This document shows positions 35,249 through 48,467 of a stretch of DNA of 64,000 bases, in pieces (position 1 is the stretch's first letter; the number at the start of each line of letters is the position of its first letter). Source of the stretch: Tetrahymena elliotti 4EA (Eukaryota; Ciliophora; Oligohymenophorea; Hymenostomatida; Tetrahymenidae); the NCBI GenBank assembly GCA_000231825.2, contig JH720350.1, positions 428,760 to 492,759 of the forward strand. Direction: 5' to 3'. The notes beneath the pieces are model-generated. The model searched no databases, was not told the origin of the DNA, and was given only the letters and a program-made list of their open reading frames with translations. The translations under genes were made by a program, and so were the position numbers.

Positions 35249-36508
35249 ATGGAGATTATTCTAAGCCAATTATTTTGCAGAAAAAAGCTTATAAAAAATC
35301 ACATATTATGTAGGAGATGCAGTAAATTAATCCATGACTCAAAAGATGCATGTGGCCATAAAAATGAACAGATGCTCTTAGTTGATTTCGAAGATAAGCT
35401 CTTAGATGTAAAAGCTCGCTTGTCACATGAAAACACTTTTCAAATATTTGATTTGATATAAAGCTAGTAGTAAATATTGTAAAATTTAGAAGAATTGAAA
35501 CTATAATTTATTGGAGGATATCAACCCTGGGTGTAGTACATGCCAAACCCATTTGGAAGAAACTTTAAAACTTGGAAAGGCTGCCACAAAAAGCTATTGA
35601 ATTTAAAGAAATTAGTTATAAACTTGAGTGAATCCCGTATTGAAGATTGTTTTGATGTCTTATTCTAAGGATTTGAGGATTTGAAAGAATTAGAGTTAGA
35701 AGAATTAGAATTAGATTTCTTTTCAATATTAATCAATACAGATTAGCTAATGTAATTATTACAAAAGATATCTCAAATTAAATCATTGAAAAAGTTTTCA
35801 TTGAATCTTGGTAAACTTGGTAGAGTTAGAGTCTCTCCTGAATTAATTGACGAATTCTTGAATTTGTTTGCTTCTCTCACAAACATAGAATCTCTTTCCA
35901 TTAATTTATCATCCCTTTTTTCTTCATTTGAGTAACTTTAAATATAAAGCTTGCTTCAAAGTATTGAAAAGCTTCCAAATCTTAATTCTTTGAAAATTTC
36001 ATTCAAAAATTGTCGACTTAACTCTCATTTTGTTCCTATCTTGAAATAATTCTTACAAAGTATTGCCACAAATTTGGTTTTTCTTGATTTGGATATCTCA
36101 TATAACCCATTATTTGGAGAAGATCTGACCAAAGAACTGTATTAAAGTCTGAAGCAATTTAAGTAACTCAATTCTTTCTAAATAAACTTAAAAGGATCAG
36201 ACTCTATATTTAGTAAAGCTGATTACTATTTACTGCTTAAACTAATTCATAAAATATTTAAACGCTCAGTTTAACGTTACAAATCTACATAGTCTATAGA
36301 AAGCTCATAAGTGAGACAGATCTAAGTCTAACTACCTCTGACTTTCCTTAGATAAAACCTGCCATTATATACATAAAATAATAATCTAATTCAAAATATG
36401 ATCAAATATGGTCCTCTTTTATATAAATAAATTAACAAATAATCAAATATCTCATAATAATTCAGAAAAGATATTATTAATGAAATCTACAGTGAATTCC
36501 TAATTTGA
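35249..36508 (+). CDS. Leucine-rich-repeat protein, paralog of the 4876 gene
   Basis: A single exon of 419 residues, the same size as the minus-strand LRR gene at 4876. The N-terminus has a Cys/His cluster (FCRKKLIKNHILCRRCSKL followed by CGH) that could bind zinc. RNI-type LRRs follow, e.g. LLNLKKLVINLSESRIEDC, LKELELEELELDF, IESLSINLSSL and LNSLKISFKNCRLNS. The C-terminal ~80 residues are basic and Gln-rich. There is no membrane segment. LRRs are protein-binding scaffolds; partner unknown. The last ~14 codons and the 3' flank are duplicated ~316 bp downstream (36783-37070). Confidence 0.85.
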
Positions 36509-37070
36509 TAACTTCTTTAAAGTAATATAATAAATACTATTTATATACAACTTTTTGTACCTAAAATTGATTCTTCAATAAATAATTTAGTTATAAATTT
36601 AATAATTTTAGTTATTTGCAATGTTTGTTTTGTTAAAATTCAAAATTATTTTCTTAAAACCTCTAAAAAATTAAAAACTCTTTCTGAAATCAATAAAAAA
36701 GATATTTCCTTTATTTTTACAGTTTGAAAAAATAAACTTTTTCTTTTCAGATAATCAAAAAAAATCTTTATAAAATATAGAAATAGGATATTTAGATGAA
36801 ATTAAAGTGAATTATTAATTGAGAATTATCTTTTTTGTAATAGAATAAATACTCTTTATATACAACATAATTTTTTGTCCCTAAAATTGATTCTCCAATA
36901 AATGATTTATGAACAAATTAATTATTTTAGTAATTTAGTATGCTTTATTAAAGTTAAATATCATTTTCTAAAAATCTCTAAATAATTAAAAATTCTTAAT
37001 AAAGTCAACAAAAAGATATTTTGTTTATATTTTGCAGGTTGAAAAAATAAACCTTTTGCTTTTAAAATGG
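36465..37070. repeat. Tandem duplication (~316 bp) of the LRR gene 3' end
   Basis: Two diverged copies, ~36465-36756 and ~36783-37070. They share GAAAT..AGTGAATT, AATAAATACT..TTATATACAAC, TGT.CCTAAAATTGATTCT.CAATAAAT, AAAGATATTT and GTTGAAAAAATAAAC, in order, with 315-320-bp offsets. The first copy begins inside the final codons of the LRR gene; the second has lost the reading frame. Confidence 0.7.
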
Positions 37071-38699
37071 CCAATAAAAACTTTTGTTAATGTAGAAACA
37101 TGAACAAAAAATTTCATGCTCCTACTTTAAAAGAAATTTTTTTATAATAGGTATTTTTTTGTAAATAATCGTAAAAACGTTCAAATAACCTTTGGCTTAT
37201 TAATTAAATCTATTATGAGCTAATAATTTGAACATAAACTAATAGAACTTATAAATTTAATTGTTATAGAAATATATTATTTGAAATAATAATAAAAATT
37301 TATTTATTTTCTTAATTATTCAGAATTCAGTAACAAAAATCCATTTACATTTTTTATATTTTTAATATAATTACAAAATCTTCAATCAATTCTGAATAAT
37401 ACTGTCATACGTTTTAAATAATAGAAAAATACTATCTATAAATAACTATTTAACTTTCTTATTTTGAGCAACAAAAAATTATTTCCAATTAGAATATTTC
37501 AAAATAAATAAAATTCTTTTATTGATATTTCAACATTTTAGTGTGCTAAATAAATAAAACATTGAAGCTACCATATTTTAATTAAAGAATATTAAAATTC
37601 AGTAAAATATAATAAGTAAGCTTTCTAAGAATCAAAATTTAAAAATAGGAGTTTGGAGTTAAAAAAACTTAACTCATTTCGATTTAAAAAGGAAAAAAAA
37701 TTTAATCTGCTTACAATTTTTTTTTTATACTATTTTAGTTTACATTCTTCAGTATTAAAAATCTGGATTAATAAATTTTCAGTCCATTAAAAAGAGAAAC
37801 TTAATTAAAAAAAAATATCAATAAATCCTTTATTTATTATTGTCTACAAAGGTAGTTTTCAAAAGAGTATTGAATTATTATTTTATTAGTTCTTCATAAA
37901 TATTTTCAAGCTAACTATTATAAATGTATTGTTACATATAACTAATTGATAAGATGATACTCTATATCAAAGTAAATTAAAGGGGATGAATCATATAAAT
38001 TTTAACAACATTCTAATATTTGGTTAACTTCAACTAGAATATTTCCTAAAAAATATTTTTTGAAGAATTATTATTTCTTTTGAACTAATAAATTTTTATT
38101 TAAAAAATTTAAAGAATATTTTTTAAAAAATTATTGGTTGCTTGGGCTGGCTTGGATTTGCTCGGGTTTTCAAGAAAATAGTTAAAAAGGATGAAGTTAG
38201 ACTACTTTTTAAGCTAATTTGTTTTTAGCATAAAAATAAAAAGTTATTTCATCTGTAAATAAAACATAAAAATATTAGCTTTTAGTTTGATCTTTCTAGC
38301 GCTTGAATAGCTTAAATAAAATCAGTTATTTGTCTGCTAACTTTAAATATTTTAAATTGTAAAATCGAAATAGAAAATTATATTTTATCATTTGAGGATT
38401 GAAAATTCAAGATTGACTTAATAATTGAGAACTCAAAAAAAATTTTTTTTCTTTTATTTGAGTTTTGCTTTGATTTTTTTTTTTACATAATTAAATAAAC
38501 AAATACAAAAAATTGCTGATTTGTGGAATAATTTTTAAGATAAAAAATCATTCAAGCTCTGCTAATTTTTAGTAAAAAGTAGAAGTAAAATAATTATTGC
38601 TAAGATCTTTAGAATTATTGAGATTCTTAAATGCAATACCAAAAAAATTCTGAAAGAGGTTTAAATAAATCTGAATAAAATTCGTTTTTAGATAATAAA
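36509..38699. other. Intergenic region downstream of the LRR gene
   Basis: The first 560 bases carry the tandem duplication listed separately. A 31-base G-rich patch with five G-runs stands out at 38136-38166 (see findings). No gene recognised in the rest. Confidence 0.5.
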
Positions 38700-41600
38700 A
38701 TGATGGTATAGATGCACATAAGCGATGATTAAGCGCTGAGAGATATACCTAAAAGAAAAGAAACAATAATTGAATCTGAGAAGATGGGAGTATCATCCAT
38801 GAATAATTCAATAAAATATGTAAGCAAAAGACATATACAAGACCAAAGATCAAATTATAGCAAGCAAACTTAATAAAATAATAAAAGTATTTAAATTTTA
38901 CTTGAATTTATTTACACATAGATTTATAAAATCTTCTTAAACTTTTCATTTCCATGACTACCTTTTTATTAGATATATTTTTATTTAAATAAATATAGAT
39001 AAAAATGAGCTGGATATGGCATTAAATAATAAGATAAATGTCAGTGATTACTAAGATCATATGACTGAGCAGTTTAGACAATCATCATTTTTCATAGAAT
39101 CACCTAAAAAGAAATAAAGTTTTGCATTTTAATAAATGCAACATAGCAAACAATAAATTGAGTAGCAATATACATTTAGTAACCATCTAAGTGGTATTGA
39201 TGATGGCCAGTACATGCTTAATAATCTAAATTTCTAAATGTAAAAGCTATAAAAAGAGCCTCTTAAAAGATAAGCAAGCTAAATTTAGGAAGTAAATGAA
39301 AACACAAGCAATCAAAGAGACATAACCTTTCAGTATTTAATATTGATTTAAGAATTAAATATAAATTTAATCTATAGTTATTTATTTCTATAACCCAAAA
39401 TTAATAGAAAAAATAAAGTATAATCTTCTGCTAGCTACTATGCTTTTTAAACAATTATTTTTTATAAGATAATTGTCAATTACAATGTTATATATACTTT
39501 TTTTCTTATTAACAAATTATTTAAATTTATCAATAGTTCTAAAATAACTCAAAATGTAAGTGAAGCTTATCAGATGAGATCTTTAAAAAAAAAGGAAAAA
39601 AATATTCTGTCAATTATAAAATTTAATATTATCAATTATATTGTTTAGAGGACTTTATTTGGAAAGACAAAGCAGTTATCAAATCAAATAAGAAAATAAA
39701 TTGGTGATTTATGTGATTATTTTGAAGATTTTACTAATAATTAATAAGATGGAATAGATTTGATAAGAGAAAAGGATAAAACTCAGTTAATGAAAGTTAA
39801 AATATTTCGCTTCTTGATAACTTAAGTAAAGAAAATTGTAGGTTTTGCTTTTAACTAGGATAGCATATCATCTCTCATTTATACTATGATAGTTACATCT
39901 TGGAATGTTATCTATATTTATATATCTTCATTATAAATAATATTTAATGTGCTAAGCTCAAGTAGATTTCAAGATAATTTTATGATTTTAACTCTCTTAA
40001 TGTGGCTTTTCGATATAATAGTTTAGCTTTTGACAGTTAATTATTCAAAAAACGAATTACTTCATAAATAAGATGGCTTTTTTAAAAAATTGATTACAAG
40101 AAAAATTTATATAGATTTAATTCCTTTTATTGTTGAAATAATCTACCTCACATTACTTTAAAATCAATATATTAGAATACCTATGTTCATCAAGATAATA
40201 ACTGTGCAGTTATCAATTGATAAAATAAAGCTCTTTTTACTCAAAACATTCTAGAATAACTATTATAAATTTGAAGTTCTTTTACTTTTTTGTAATTTGA
40301 TATTTTTCTATCATATCGTTGCTAGTCTTTTCTTTATTGTTTCTAAATTGTAAAAACTATCTCTCAATAGAACCTATAGTTGGCTGGATTTAAGTATTAT
40401 TTTTTATATTTTTAAAAAAATATTATTCTGTGGAAATAAAATAACAACAATAAAACAGATAAATCAAATATTAATTGAAAAAATGTTACAGATTTTGGAA
40501 AAATAATTAGAAAAGAAAATTTTTGGTTGTAAAATTTAACTCAAAATACAATTAAAAAGCAATGATTGATTGTCTATGTTTTTTGACATTAAATTTAAAG
40601 ACAATTTATTGATTTAAAAATTAGTTTTTATTTTTTTATTTAAAAAATTTTTTGTAAATTTTAAGAAGCTAATGAAGAAAAATAAGAAGAGGATACATAT
40701 TTTTAATACTTTGAAGCTTATTAATGGGCATACTTTTTTGGGAAAATATCCTCTGATAGATATGGAAGCTAGGATTAGTTGTAGCTTTTCATTTCATCTT
40801 TTTGGTCTATTTTTTCTATAGTTATTTTGGCTTATGTCTTTTCAAGCTTAAAAAATATTCTGAAAACTTATTACTCAAGAGTTCAAAACTATGAAAAAGA
40901 TTTGAAAGGCCTCTGTAATTACTCCAATTACAGCAATATTAGTTTGTAAAATTAATAGTTTTGCTTTTATAAAATACATTTTTAATTCATAAATATAGGT
41001 CACTACTTTAGGAGATGGCTGCAGACATGTATTCAAAATTTCAATTAACTTATCATGAAGATATTATGTTAGAAGATCAAATACTTTCTAAATTAAATAA
41101 ACCACTTTAATCAGCTCTTATGAACCAATCTAAAGTTTAAATTCTTAAAAAATATCCTTGCTTTTGGTAGAATTTTTCAAGTAGAATAACTAAATAATTA
41201 CCTGGCATTATGCAAACAGAAATATATAATGAAGGATAAATTATTGATCCTTTAAATCAATCAGATTGCTATTTTTATCTTTTGATGTAAGGATAAGGTA
41301 ACTAAATTTTTATAAATTAAATAATTTATAATTTTTCATTTAAAATAAGCTGAGATTTTGTTAAAAAGTAGCTTCTTAAGTCACAATCCGATAACTGTTG
41401 AAGCAAAGTAATTATTATTTAAAAATATCTAAAAATTACACAAATTTTTAAAATAGGAAAGTGGATTTATAGAAGATTTTAAAAGGTTATTCCTAAATTG
41501 ATAACTCATCATATAATAGTGATTATCATTAGCCTGAAGAATAAAATCATATGGAAAAATCTGTTAAAATTTTAAATTGTGGAGATTTCTTTGGAACTGC

Positions 41601-43063
41601 AGAGTTAATAACTGGAATAAAATAAGAATATTATGTTAAATGCATAAAAAATACTATTTTTATTAAAATCAAAAGATTAGATTTTCTTGGTATGATCAAA
41701 AAAAATGATAGAGATTACCAAATATTTATGGAAATGAAGGACAGAATTATGGACACACAAAGATATCAATTTTTACAAGAAAAATGTATATTTTGCCAAA
41801 GCAAGGATCACCTCTTTTCAAATTGCTTTATGGTCAGTGTAGACAAAACCTCTTCCTTACCTTTCATGAAATCAGTACAATCGTAAGAACAACCTCGAAA
41901 TGAATAATTTTCTAGGAAGAGAAAACTAAAAACATAATTTATTTATATAGAAGGAGAAGAAGATTAATCACAAAGCAATATGACTTTAGAAGATACCATA
42001 GATAGAATTAACTCAGTCAAAGATTAGGTTTCAATCAACACTAATTTAATTAATTAGCATGTAATTTATTTTTTTCACAGAAGCCAAATTCTTTAATTTT
42101 AAGAAATCCATAAATAGTATTTAATTTGGATTTATCAAGAAAAGCAAATAATTTTTAATTGAATTCTTCTATTTTTTCTTTGATTGAAACATCTAAAAAA
42201 ATTGAATTCAGTTTTAAATAAAGAATAGAACCATAAATATTTCTATTCTTTTTGATTTTTTACAAATATAACAAAATAACTTAAAATAATTAAAAATATT
42301 TATTTTAAAGTATATATAAAGCTTAGAGGATAATGTTTTGCCAGATCTTTAGCAAGTTGTGATATCCCAACATTCTATAAATAGTTCTAATATATAATTA
42401 CCTTTAAAATAAAGAAGATCTATTTCTTTTACTACTCACTCATATAAACAAGAGTAAGATGTGAGAAGCGAGAATACTTATGTAGTACCATCGGTAGAGG
42501 ATGGTATTTCTTTTTAATAATCAGAAATATATAGGGATCCATCTTCCCGTACTTTAGATAGGAATAAATTAAGTAAGTTAAGTGTAAACACACCTTTAAA
42601 ACGTTATTCTGAGAGTAATTTTACTCATAAAGATTCGCCATAATTAGATACAGTAAGTACTAAAAATGAAAAATTGGACCAATTATATCCCTCTTCAATT
42701 TAGAATAGTTCTCTTATGGACTTCTAAGCAGATAAAAAGCATATGAAAAGCTAGTTTGCTAACAGAAGAAAAAGTGCATCAGTAGCTTGGAAAGATACTG
42801 CTAACAACAATACATATAACTATGGATCTCTTAAAAATTTGAACTTTACAATAAACTAAGCACTTTAAATGATGGATACATCATAAGATAAATGGAAGTT
42901 TGACTTAATTAAAGAATTTAAATATTACTATCCAAGATACAATATTTCTAATATTATAAACAAATTTAAATACCTCTAAATTACTTCCAAAATCTAATTA
43001 AAATGCAGAAAAAAACGAAGTATATTTGAAAATCAACATTTTAGTAACTCAATCAAAAACTGA
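38700..43063 (+). CDS. CNG-channel-like protein A with CCHC zinc knuckle
   Basis: Eight exons by my splicing (introns 38887-38998, 39333-39536, 40394-40665, 40946-40998, 41298-41349, 41408-41456, 42061-42310), ~1,123 residues. The order follows voltage/cyclic-nucleotide-gated cation channels: a polar N-terminus, hydrophobic S1-S5-like segments (39840-40390), a pore region (FEAYQWAYFFGKISSDRYGS), S6 (FSIVILAYVFSSL), a C-linker (LTYHEDIMLEDQIL) and a cNMP-binding-like fold (IYNEGQIID...CGDFFGTAELITG). The pore lacks G-Y/F-G, and the phosphate-binding Arg of the cNMP pocket is absent. Next is a CCHC knuckle, CIFCQSKDHLFSNC (41785-41826), then a long polar tail with a conserved end motif. Paralog at 49179. 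It may be a divergent channel, a regulatory subunit or a non-conducting sensor. Confidence 0.8.
41785..41826 (+). other. CCHC zinc-knuckle motif in CNG-like protein A
   Basis: CIFCQSKDHLFSNC fits C-x2-C-x4-H-x4-C exactly, the spacing of retroviral nucleocapsid and CCHC RNA/ssDNA-binding knuckles. It directly follows the cNMP-binding-like domain, and the same spacing is kept in paralog B. Confidence 0.85.
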
Positions 43064-43902
43064 TAATTATCAAATAGAAATCTTTTTGATTCAATAAATC
43101 TAATTCCCTATAAATTTTGTTATAATTTATTCTATTATTTATTAAAATTTAACAATTTTGTATTTTATTTGTTCATAGCTATTTCTTTATATTATTTACT
43201 TTAATAATGTGTCTTATTTCTCTTGATAAATATTTACATTTGAATTATAATTTCAAATAATTTCTAGTTTATTGAGATTTTATGTTTTAATAGTAAAGAA
43301 AACTAAAGATGCTCATAAATAATGCTAAAATTCAAAAATAGATTTTACTGTTAGTTATTTAAAACACTCTATTAATAAGCTAAATTAAAAATATTTTATT
43401 TGTGAATAAGCAATGAATTTAATTAAAATTTTATTTATTAAGCACAATAATTAATTCAATAAAAATCTTATTTATTTTTTTGAAAAATTTATTTTTAAGA
43501 GTGCCTTATTGATTGTGTTATTTTTAATAAATCAACCATACAATGTGAGGGTATTAAATGTTAGTTTTAATTGATTAGTAATTAATAATTTTTTAGAATG
43601 AAATTAATCTAAAATTAATATTGATTTAATAAAATGTTAGTCCAAGAATAAGTTTTAAAATATCTTTTATAAATTTACTAAAATTTATAAATTATAATTT
43701 AATTGAAAAACTACTTAATATAGCTGCTACTATCATTTGAATAGTTTATGAAAGGTTTTTATAAAATTTGATCACTTTGTTTTTAATAAAAATAAAGAGC
43801 AACTTACTTACTTGTTTTTTTGAAGCATTTCTTTTAAATAAAATAGAGCTTCTTGATTTAATTTGTTATTTTTACATTTTGAATTGTTATTAAATATTAA
43901 TT
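43064..43902. other. AT-rich intergenic region between convergent genes
   Basis: Between the 3' ends of CNG-like gene A and the CCDC112-like gene. No recognisable feature. Confidence 0.6.
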
Positions 43903-45489
43903 TCAAACTCCATTTCTCCATGATGGAGTAGCTCTTCCTGTAAATTTTACTGGAGCTCCTCCAAAAGTTTAAGCACATTAACCAAAACGATCAATTTTTC
44001 CAGTCTCAACTTTTTCACCTTGTTTCATTTTTGAAGCAGTAGTTTTCTCATTTAGCTTACTTGGTACATAAGCAAATTTAGTTTGCTTTAGCTCATCATG
44101 TTTTTATTTTTTAATTTATGACTCCTCTTTAACTAATTACTATTTTTTTGCTATTTCTTACTTTTTTTTAATCATTTCTTCTTCCTTTTACTTGATTCTC
44201 TCCATATCACCTGCAGTTACTAGCCTTTTAGAAATACTTTTTTCATATTCTTCTCTTTCTTTTTATCTCATTTTTTCAACTTCTTTGATTTATTTATATT
44301 CTTCCACTAATCTTTTTTACTCCTCTAGCTAAGCTCTTCTTATTCTTTCACGTTCTCTTTATTCTTCGTCTTACATAATTTTATTATTTTCACTTTTTAT
44401 TTCTTCCTTAGCTTATTTCTTTAGCTTCCATTATAAAATTTCTTCTTTCTATTTTTCTCTTAATATGGTAGCTTATTTTTTTTGTGATTCTTCAGCCAAT
44501 TTTTTTAAATTTTAATTTTCCTCCTCCTTTCTGATTTATTCTAATTATACTGATTTTCTTTTCTCTTTGAGATCTTTATATGCTTGCATGAAATTCTTTT
44601 TATCCTCTTCATATTATAAATATCTTTAAAACTTTTCAATGTGTTCTCTTATTTGCTGTTCATCAAACATTCCCAAAATACTCAAGCAATCATTTAAGAA
44701 AGCCTTTTTAAATAATCAATTAATTTTTATATAAAATACAAAAATAACTTAAATATACCTGCTTTGTAATCTAATTTTTGTGACGTACCCTTATTTTGAG
44801 AAAGTCCTACTAATCTTAATTGGTCCAACCTTAATTTTTACCTCCATTTTATACAATTTTTTTATCTACAACGTCAATTCTTTATTTTAAATTTTCTAAT
44901 TCTTAGTCTATATCTTCTATTGTTTCTTCTAAATTTCCACTTTAGGAATCATTTTCTTTGTCAGTCTAAAGAAAAAAATAAATATATTTTATTAATTTTG
45001 CAAGTTTGAAGAAAAATTAATTTTTACATAATTCTTCTAGTATATCTTTTTATTTTATTGATTGCTGGTATAACTTGCTTCTTCATCAACATCTGACTCT
45101 ACTTCTTCACATATTTAAAATATTCCTTTCTTCTTTTCTATATTCTCAAATTTAGAGTTTTCGTAATAAGGTAGTCTTTCATTAAATATCTATAATTCAT
45201 TTTCCAATTAATCTTCTTCCTCTGCTATTTAATCAAAAATTTCCATTTATTAAATTTTAAATTCACTCATCTTTTATTCTAAACTTTCACTCATCAATTA
45301 TATCTTCTACAAATATTGAGGAGTCTTTTCAAAATTTTTGAGTTTATCTTTAAATTTCTCATTCTCAAGCTTTAAAAATTTTATCTATTTAAATATTTAA
45401 TCTCTTTCTTTTTCCCTATCAAAATCAGACTTTTCAGAAAGCTTCATTATGCTAGATATATCATTTTTAGATGTAGAAGATTTATTCAT
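43903..45489 (-). CDS. CCDC112-like coiled-coil protein
   Basis: Three exons (45489-45028, 44965-44759, 44703-43903) give 489 residues. N-terminal coiled coil (REKERDQIFKQIKFLKLENE), an acidic middle, then a conserved block WTNQDQQDFLKIRVRHKNQ...LSILGMFDEQQIREHIEKF...YLQYEEDKKNFMQAYKDLK, whose W-x4-D/H-x2-FL and 'H-x-x-W/F...F-x2-x-EEKK' layout matches CCDC112. About 200 residues of Glu/Lys/Arg-rich helix follow, and the tail ends KIDRFGQCAQTFGGAP...TPSWRNGV. Vertebrate CCDC112 is a centriolar-satellite/basal-body-associated protein, so a role at basal bodies is plausible but inferred. No membrane segment. Introns are 62 and 55 nt. Confidence 0.65.
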
Positions 45490-46168
45490 TTACAATTACT
45501 TCCCTAGATCTTTATCGATATTAAAGATCTTATGGCGAATGCTTTTATATTCTTATTTCCATTCTTTTAAAAATAATAAAACATTAAAAATATAACATGA
45601 AGATTGTTTCGAAAAATTTACCCTACAAATTCATTTGTTTGAATCAATGATTATTATTCTTTTTATTTAGTTTGATTGAGTTTAGTTTAATAAATCTTTT
45701 ACTTCCTTTTACTTTATCAGTATTTTGATTAATTAATGACCCTAATTCAATTTCTAATTTTTAAAGTAAAATTAAACAAGCAAGCAAGCAAACAAACAAG
45801 CAAATAATTTAAAGCAATTTTAAAATTTCAATTGATATTCTTCTTTCTTTCTTTGCGTTCTTTAAATTTGAAAAAAAAGCAAACGATTTTAAACATCTTA
45901 AATAAACACATTTATTTGATAGTATTAAGAAGATTAAACACATTATTTAACATCATAAAGAAAATCAAACACAAATATATTTTTGTTAAATTTTTCAAAC
46001 AGAATAATAGAATAGAAGTCAATTTAATCAAAATAATTTTAATGATTTTAATTTAATTTTTACAAAAATATTTAAAGTGAAGATTTAATACAAGGTTGAC
46101 AATAGCTTGTTGAGTGATGAATGGATTGATTGTTTTTAATATAATTAAATATGGTTTCATATGAATAA
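45490..46168. other. Intergenic region with CAAG microsatellite
   Basis: Between two minus-strand genes. A (CAAG/CAAA)n tract lies near 45776-45806, about 290 bases upstream of the CCDC112-like start. The small frame 45832-46056 is Ile/Asn/Lys-rich with no coding character. Confidence 0.6.
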
Positions 46169-48467
46169 TCATTTTTTAGGAGCATATTACTCTCTAGCCT
46201 TTTGTTTTCTAAAATGAGTTTTTCTCTTTAAATTAGATTCTATTAATTTATGTTTTCTAAGGACATGGAGTTTTCCTTTTTCTTTTAATTATTTAACTTG
46301 AATGTTTCTTTTAAGAGCACGAATACGTCCTTTGAGATCTTTAAATCTATTTTGATGCAATTATTTATGTTTCCTTTTAACTCCCTTTATCTAAGATTCT
46401 AATTCCTTGAGTTATTCTTTGTCTCTATTTACTTCTGGAATATAGTTTTTCAACTGTTTCTTTAGTTCTGAGTTACCTCTTTTAGCAGCAGTAATAAGCT
46501 TACCTTTCTCATAATTACTCTTAAACTCAATATAAGATTGTGGAACCGAAGGAATTAGCTAGGCTTTTTTAGAATCTTCAATTAATTTTTATTTCAGCAA
46601 TTAGTACTTATTTAGCTCACTACTTTCATCTGATTTTTCTTTTAATCTCTATAGAACTTCTTTATTTATTGTCCTAATTTTATAAAATTATCATTAGCAA
46701 TCATAATATATTAAAAGTAATTCTTACGCATATTAAGATCCCTTGATATTAACTGGTATTTTATTTTCATGAGATTTCTTTAATTCATTAATAATATTAT
46801 TATCTTTGTTATGATATAAACTTATCACCCAACCTTTACGTCCAGCTCTACCTGTTCTTCCGGCTCTAAATTACAAAAAAATAAATTTATAAATTAAAAT
46901 AATTTCATATTAAGAACAAAGATCAATTTGGTTTTTATAATATTTAAATATTAAAAAATACCTATGAAGATAATCAGATGTTGTGACTGGGAAATCAAAG
47001 TTAATGACATGAGTAAGGAAAGGGAAATCAAGACCTCTTGAAGCTAAATCAGTACATATCATAATTTTTGATTCTCTTGATTTAAATCTATCAAAATTTT
47101 GAATTCTCAATCTTTTGGGTATATCACCATGAAAGCTTACTACATCATATCCTTCTTCTGATAAAGTATAATCTAAGGATCTACAAGAAGGAATACTATT
47201 ACAAAAAATCATAATACTACCATCTAACTTTTTAGCTTTTGGCATAACTTCTTTTAATAGTTTAGTTATAGGTTCTTTTTTATCTATGGCTTAGCAATGA
47301 ATAAACTCATGCTCTATATGTTACAAATTCATATGAGTCTTTTTATCAACAATGAGCTTAATATTCTTGTAATTATCAAAAGATTAACTGAATAGGATTC
47401 TCAATTATCCTGTATATGTTGCACTGACAAATACCATTTTTGGAATATTTTTGCCCTAATTACCCTCTTTAATCTATTAAAAAATAAAATAATTATCAAA
47501 TAATAATTTAAATCTGATAATAGAACTTATTAATTTCATATTTTAAAAGACCAAAACATTTTCTTAAAAATCCTTAAATATTTTTTTGATTCAAAAATTA
47601 TCACTTTTATGCTTTTATGCCATAATGAGGAGAAATGATTTTAAAAAAATAAATAGATTTGATTGATAAAATATGAAATTATGAATAAGACAAATTAATT
47701 AATTTAATCAGTCTAAAATTTACTTGTTATTGTCTATGAGTTATAGTTTAAATATAAGTATCAATGACTTCCTTATATCCAGAATCTAAAAATGTGTCTG
47801 CTTCATCAACAACGAAATAAGATACATTACTTAAAAATAAATTTCCTTTTTCCCTATGACGTTCTATTCTGTCAGGAGTTCCTATTAATACATCTACTCC
47901 TTCATCAAGTGCTTTTTTTTCTCTCATAAATACTTTTGAATTGTTCACTCCTAAGCAAGTGAATTTAGCAAAATGTATTATTTTTTTGCATTCATCTTCA
48001 AGCTAATTTGCTAATTCTTTTGTAGGTACAATTATAATAATACTTGGTCTATTTGGAGTAGTAAGCCTTTATTTGTTATTTGCTTCTTCCAATTTTTTGA
48101 ATTATGAAATTATTGGGATGAGATAAGCTAATGTCTTGCCAGTACCAGTCTAAGCTGCTAAGAAGAAATTACTATGATTTGGATTAAGTAAAGCAGGTAT
48201 AGCTATATCTTGAATTGGAGAAGGAGTGTGAATGCTTTATGATTCAAGAGCTTTTTTAATTGATTCATGAATATTATAATTGAATGATGGAAGTGCAACA
48301 TTTGCAAATCCAAATTGCTATCTATAAGTTAAGCTATATCCTAGAATATATGGATTTATTCTGGATTTAACTAAATCATTAGGCAATCTATTGACTAACC
48401 CAATAGATGGCTTTATAGCACTAGCTAAAAAAGGTAAAATTGGTTATTTTTAGAGCAACCTGAACAT
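46169..48467 (-). CDS. DEAD-box RNA helicase, probably mitochondrial
   Basis: Four exons (48467-47724, 47473-46962, 46865-46738 minus strand shifted to end 46728, 46673-46169) give ~632 residues. ATP-dependent RNA helicase with all core motifs: Q-motif SIHTPSPIQ, I AQTGTGKT, Ia PTKELANQ, Ib GTPDR, II VDEADTF (DEAD), III VFVSATYT, IV SIMIFCNS, V TDLASRGLDFP and VI HRAGRTGRAGRKG. The first ~40 residues (MFRLLQKQPILPFLASAIKP...NRLPNDLVKSR) are basic and almost free of acid residues, like a mitochondrial presequence. The C-terminus is strongly basic (FKDLKGRIRALKRNIQVKQ...KAREQYAPKK), as in helicases of ribosome assembly. DDX28/MRH4-type function in mitochondrial ribosome assembly is the best guess. 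It shares a divergent ~710-bp promoter region with CNG-like gene B. Confidence 0.88.

Noticed and set aside
45832..46056. 74-codon frame between the CCDC112-like and helicase genes
   Set aside because: Almost only Ile, Leu, Asn, Lys and Phe; expected from AT-rich non-coding DNA.
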